Shown here: one piece after another, positions 61,390-64,000 of the stretch | Numbering within the stretch: the stretch's first letter is position 1 | Layout: each line of letters begins with the position of its first letter | NCBI GenBank assembly: GCA_037137375.1 | Contig: JBAXKJ010000005.1 | Location: forward strand, 62,001-126,000 | Length of the DNA stretch: 64,000 bases | DNA from: CAINVV01 sp037137375 | GTDB taxonomy: Bacteria; Bacteroidota; Bacteroidia; Bacteroidales; Prolixibacteraceae | Direction of reading: 5' to 3' | Notes under the pieces: model-generated | The model's input: the letters and a program-made list of their open reading frames with translations, nothing else | What the model was told of the DNA's origin: nothing | The model's database searches: none | Position numbers and translations under genes: made by a program

Positions 61390-61785
61390 ATGAACAAAAT
61401 CAAATCGATCGACGATCTGAAACAGTTAAGAGAGAACATGCAGGCTAAAATCAAGCTGCGCGAAATCAGCAGTCATCCTGAAAATATCGTCAGGATCAAG
61501 GTAGCCATGTCAACCTGCGGAATCGCCTCAGGAGCAAAAGAAATTATGAATTTCCTGATGGACGAACTGGAATCACAGGCCATCGAGGCCGTCGTTACCC
61601 AAACCGGCTGCATGGGCTACTGCTATGCTGAGCCAACCATCGAGGTAACCGTACCCGGGAAAGATCCCATCGTCTTCGGCGATGTGGACAAATTCAGGGC
61701 CTCCCAGATTATTGAGAAATACATTATTCACAACGAACTGGTAGACGGAATCTTGCCCGTAAACTACCGGACAATAGACAATTAA
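61390..61785 (+). CDS. Thioredoxin-like [2Fe-2S] ferredoxin of the hydrogenase locus
   Basis: A 131-residue protein of the (2Fe-2S) ferredoxin family found beside NuoF in hydrogenase operons. Cysteines are Cys43 in STCGIASGAKE and Cys74/Cys78 in TGCMGYC. Only three cysteines are visible, which is normal for this subfamily as far as I recall. It differs from NuoE/HydC, which has four and an extra helical part. It lies 18 nt before the HydB gene. Confidence 0.88.
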   Translation: MNKIKSIDDLKQLRENMQAKIKLREISSHPENIVRIKVAMSTCGIASGAKEIMNFLMDELESQAIEAVVTQTGCMGYCYAEPTIEVTVPGKDPIVFGDVDKFRASQIIEKYIIHNELVDGILPVNYRTIDN

Positions 61786-61802
61786 TACCTTTAACCACTA
61801 AT

Positions 61803-63596
61803 ATGGCAGATTATAAAATGCACCTCCTGGTATGCGGAGGAACAGGTTGCAAGGCATCTGACAGCGAACAGATCAGGGACAATCTGATTGCTGAGATCGA
61901 AAAAAACGATCTGGAACAGGATGTTCAAGTCGTTATGACCGGATGCTTCGGCTTCTGTGAGAAAGGACCCATCGTGAAAGTCCTACCCGACAACACTTTC
62001 TACGTCCAGGTAACTCCGGATGATGCGGCAATAATTGTGGAGGAACACCTCGTCAAAGGCAGACCAGTCGAAAGACTGCTCTACAAAGACCCGGAAACTG
62101 AAAAACCGGTCAGCGATTCCAAACACATGGACTTTTACAAGAAACAGGTTCGCATCGCACTGAGAAATTGCGGAGTCATCAATCCTGAAAATATCGACGA
62201 ATACATTGCCCGCGACGGTTATGAAGCCTTGGCCAAATGCCTCAGCGAGAGAACCCCGCAAGAGGTAATCGACGAGATCAAACGCTCCGGTCAGCGCGGA
62301 AGAGGCGGCGGTGGCTTCCCGACAGGATTAAAATGGGAGATTACTTCCAAGTCAGTCGCCGACCAGAAATATGTAGTCTGCAACGCCGACGAGGGCGACC
62401 CGGGAGCATTCATGGATCGCTCTATCCTGGAAGGCGATCCCCATTCGGTGATTGAAGCCATGGCCATTTGTGGTTATTGCACAGGTTCCACCAAGGGACT
62501 CGTCTATATCCGCGCCGAGTATCCACTTGCCATCCAACGACTTAAGACTGCCATCAATCAGGCCAGGGAATACGGCTTGCTCGGAGATGAAATCTTTGGC
62601 ACCTCTTTCTCTTTCGACATCACCCTTCGCTACGGTGCCGGGGCCTTCGTTTGCGGAGAAGAGACAGCCCTCATCCACTCCATGGAAGGATTAAGGGGCG
62701 AACCAACTTTCAAACCACCGTTCCCGTCCGAGTCCGGCTATCTTGGTAAACCCACTACCGTGAATAACGTAGAGACGCTGGCGAGCATTCCGGTCATCAT
62801 TAACAAAGGGGCAGAATTCTTTAGCAGCATCGGAACGGAGAAATCCAAAGGCACCAAGGTTTTTGCCCTTGCAGGGAAAATTAATAACGTCGGACTGATT
62901 GAAGTTCCAATGGGAACCACCCTTCGCGAAGTGATCTTCGACATTGGCGGCGGCATCAAAGGCGGTAAGAAATTCAAGGCCGTTCAGACAGGAGGGCCAT
63001 CCGGCGGATGCCTGACCAACTCCTTCCTCGATACCCCAATTGACTACGACAACCTCATCTCAGCCGGTTCCATGATGGGCTCAGGAGGGATGATTGTGAT
63101 GGATGAAGACGACTGCATGGTCTCGATCGCTAAATTCTACCTCGAATTTACCCTCGAAGAATCCTGCGGAAAATGCACACCTTGCCGGATCGGAAACAAA
63201 CGCCTATTTGAGATTCTGGAGAAGATCACCCTCGGACAGGGAACCGAAGATGACCTCACCAGACTGCGCTCACTCTGCAAAGTCATTAAGGATACCTCCC
63301 TTTGCGGACTCGGACAAACCTCTCCCAACCCGATTCTTTCGACACTGGATAATTTCTACGATGAATACCAGGCACACGTGAAGGACCATAAATGTCCGGC
63401 AGGCCAGTGCAAATCACTCGTGAAATACACCATCGACGATGAAAAGTGCAACGGCTGTACGCTCTGTTTCAGGAATTGTCCGGTCGGAGCCATTACCGGC
63501 GAGAAAAGAGTCCCCCACGTAATCGACAACAGTATCTGCATCAAATGCGGGATATGCTACGAGAAATGCAAATTTGATGCGATAAGCGTCGCCTAA
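61803..63596 (+). CDS. hydB: NuoF/HydB-type subunit of a bifurcating [FeFe] hydrogenase
   Basis: A 597-residue iron-sulfur flavoprotein. An N-terminal thioredoxin-like [2Fe-2S] domain has Cys11, Cys16, Cys48 and Cys52. The FMN/NAD module has GRGGGGFPTGLKWE near residue 164 and NADEGDPGAFMDRS near 194. A [4Fe-4S] site has Cys455, Cys458, Cys461 and Cys501, and a C-terminal ferredoxin domain holds two [4Fe-4S] clusters (Cys549, 552, 555, 559 and a second CIKCGICYEKC set). This architecture is that of HydB in electron-bifurcating hydrogenases, which couple NADH and reduced ferredoxin to hydrogen. Next gene 10 nt downstream. The same architecture is found in NADP-reducing hydrogenase subunit HndC. 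Confidence 0.95.
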   Translation: MADYKMHLLVCGGTGCKASDSEQIRDNLIAEIEKNDLEQDVQVVMTGCFGFCEKGPIVKVLPDNTFYVQVTPDDAAIIVEEHLVKGRPVERLLYKDPETEKPVSDSKHMDFYKKQVRIALRNCGVINPENIDEYIARDGYEALAKCLSERTPQEVIDEIKRSGQRGRGGGGFPTGLKWEITSKSVADQKYVVCNADEGDPGAFMDRSILEGDPHSVIEAMAICGYCTGSTKGLVYIRAEYPLAIQRLKTAINQAREYGLLGDEIFGTSFSFDITLRYGAGAFVCGEETALIHSMEGLRGEPTFKPPFPSESGYLGKPTTVNNVETLASIPVIINKGAEFFSSIGTEKSKGTKVFALAGKINNVGLIEVPMGTTLREVIFDIGGGIKGGKKFKAVQTGGPSGGCLTNSFLDTPIDYDNLISAGSMMGSGGMIVMDEDDCMVSIAKFYLEFTLEESCGKCTPCRIGNKRLFEILEKITLGQGTEDDLTRLRSLCKVIKDTSLCGLGQTSPNPILSTLDNFYDEYQAHVKDHKCPAGQCKSLVKYTIDDEKCNGCTLCFRNCPVGAITGEKRVPHVIDNSICIKCGICYEKCKFDAISVA

Positions 63597-63606
63597 TTTT
63601 TTTATT

Positions 63607-64000
63607 ATGGAAATGATAAATCTGACTATAGATAACAGACCCGTCTCAGTTGAGAAGGGCACCTCACTTCTCCAGGCCGCAGCACAGATTGGGATCAAAA
63701 TCCCTTCGTTATGCTACATGAAACTCGAGGATCTGAGCATTGAAAATAAACCCGGTGGATGCAGGGTATGCGTCGTCGAAGTAGAAGGCCGGAGAAACCT
63801 GGCCCCAGCCTGCTGTACCGATGTGGCAGAAGGCATGATTGTCAAAACCCACTCGATGCGCGCCATTCACGCCCGCCGTACAGTAGTGGAGCTGATCCTT
63901 TCCGATCACCCTACCGACTGTCTGAAATGTGCCAAAGCCGGCAGTTGCGACTTGCAGAGCATGGCTCAACACCTGGGCATCAGGGAGATTCACTTCGAGG
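63607..64000 (+). CDS. [FeFe]-hydrogenase catalytic subunit or NuoG-like protein, N-terminal part
   Basis: The first 131 residues of a gene cut by the window end. It opens with a plant-type [2Fe-2S] domain (Cys36, Cys52, Cys55, Cys69). The His-ligated [4Fe-4S] motif follows: His101, Cys105, Cys108 and Cys114. This order is shared by HydA of bifurcating hydrogenases and NuoG. Right after HydB it most likely is HydA, with the H-cluster domain downstream of the window. No gene symbol is given because that domain is not visible. Confidence 0.9.
   Translation, partial: MEMINLTIDNRPVSVEKGTSLLQAAAQIGIKIPSLCYMKLEDLSIENKPGGCRVCVVEVEGRRNLAPACCTDVAEGMIVKTHSMRAIHARRTVVELILSDHPTDCLKCAKAGSCDLQSMAQHLGIREIHFE

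Overview
The window reads as a chromosome segment of an anaerobic member of the Bacteroidota, probably Bacteroidales or a close relative. The grounds are a type IX secretion accessory protein (PorQ), a complete bat aerotolerance operon, a TonB receptor with an N-terminal carboxypeptidase-like domain, promoters of the Bacteroidota type (TTG, about 19-21 nt, TAnnTTTG) and few Shine-Dalgarno sequences. The genes look vertically inherited. I see no prophage, transposase, CRISPR array or rRNA. One small non-autonomous element with terminal inverted repeats lies in the bat operon, and several short-unit repeat tracts lie between genes. Layout: 1-4180 is a sulfur-related plus-strand run (end of an NrfD/PsrC-type quinone-interacting membrane subunit, two YeeE/YedE halves, a membrane-anchored rhodanese-like protein without the usual cysteine, and a membrane protein fused to a THEP1-type NTPase). 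4152-10433 is on the minus strand: potassium transporter Kup, and an apparent operon of an anSME-like radical SAM maturase, indolepyruvate oxidoreductase iorAB and a CvfB-like S1 protein. 10562-20813 holds a TonB receptor, a NagX-like acyltransferase, ornithine aminotransferase, a tryptophanase/tyrosine phenol-lyase family enzyme, an M16 peptidase pair and a YhcC-type radical SAM protein. 21040-26420 holds a DUF4301 protein, a TPR protein overlapping aroE, a HEPN/MNT pair and truA. 26655-35260 is the MoxR-DUF58-BatABCDE operon. 35319-39636 has a cyclase-family hydrolase, a GH2 glycosidase and a LytS/LytR-type two-component pair. 39742-48666 (minus) has a Cys-rich PAS kinase, rhomboid and Tex, then Lon, ribosomal protein L31 type B and two poorly known proteins. 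A tRNA-His gene follows, then two small membrane proteins, a GH20 hexosaminidase, an EamA transporter, a YkgJ-like Cys protein, PorQ, cmk, ispH and pfkA. From 56541 to the end lies an [FeFe]-hydrogenase locus: divergent SpoIIE-phosphatase and PAS genes, then DRTGG, anti-sigma-type ATPase, DRTGG, PHP and histidine-kinase-type ATPase genes leading into a [2Fe-2S] protein, a NuoF/HydB flavoprotein and the start of the hydrogenase/NuoG-type subunit, cut by the window end. Together the genes suggest fermentation of amino acids and glycans: aminotransferase, lyase and IorAB feed reduced ferredoxin, and a bifurcating-type hydrogenase disposes of electrons from ferredoxin and NADH. The parts most worth a second look are the hydrogenase regulatory module and its missing NuoE/HydC gene, the MITE-like element inside the bat operon, the heptamer and octamer repeat tracts that abut stop codons, and the sulfur cluster with its fused NTPase.
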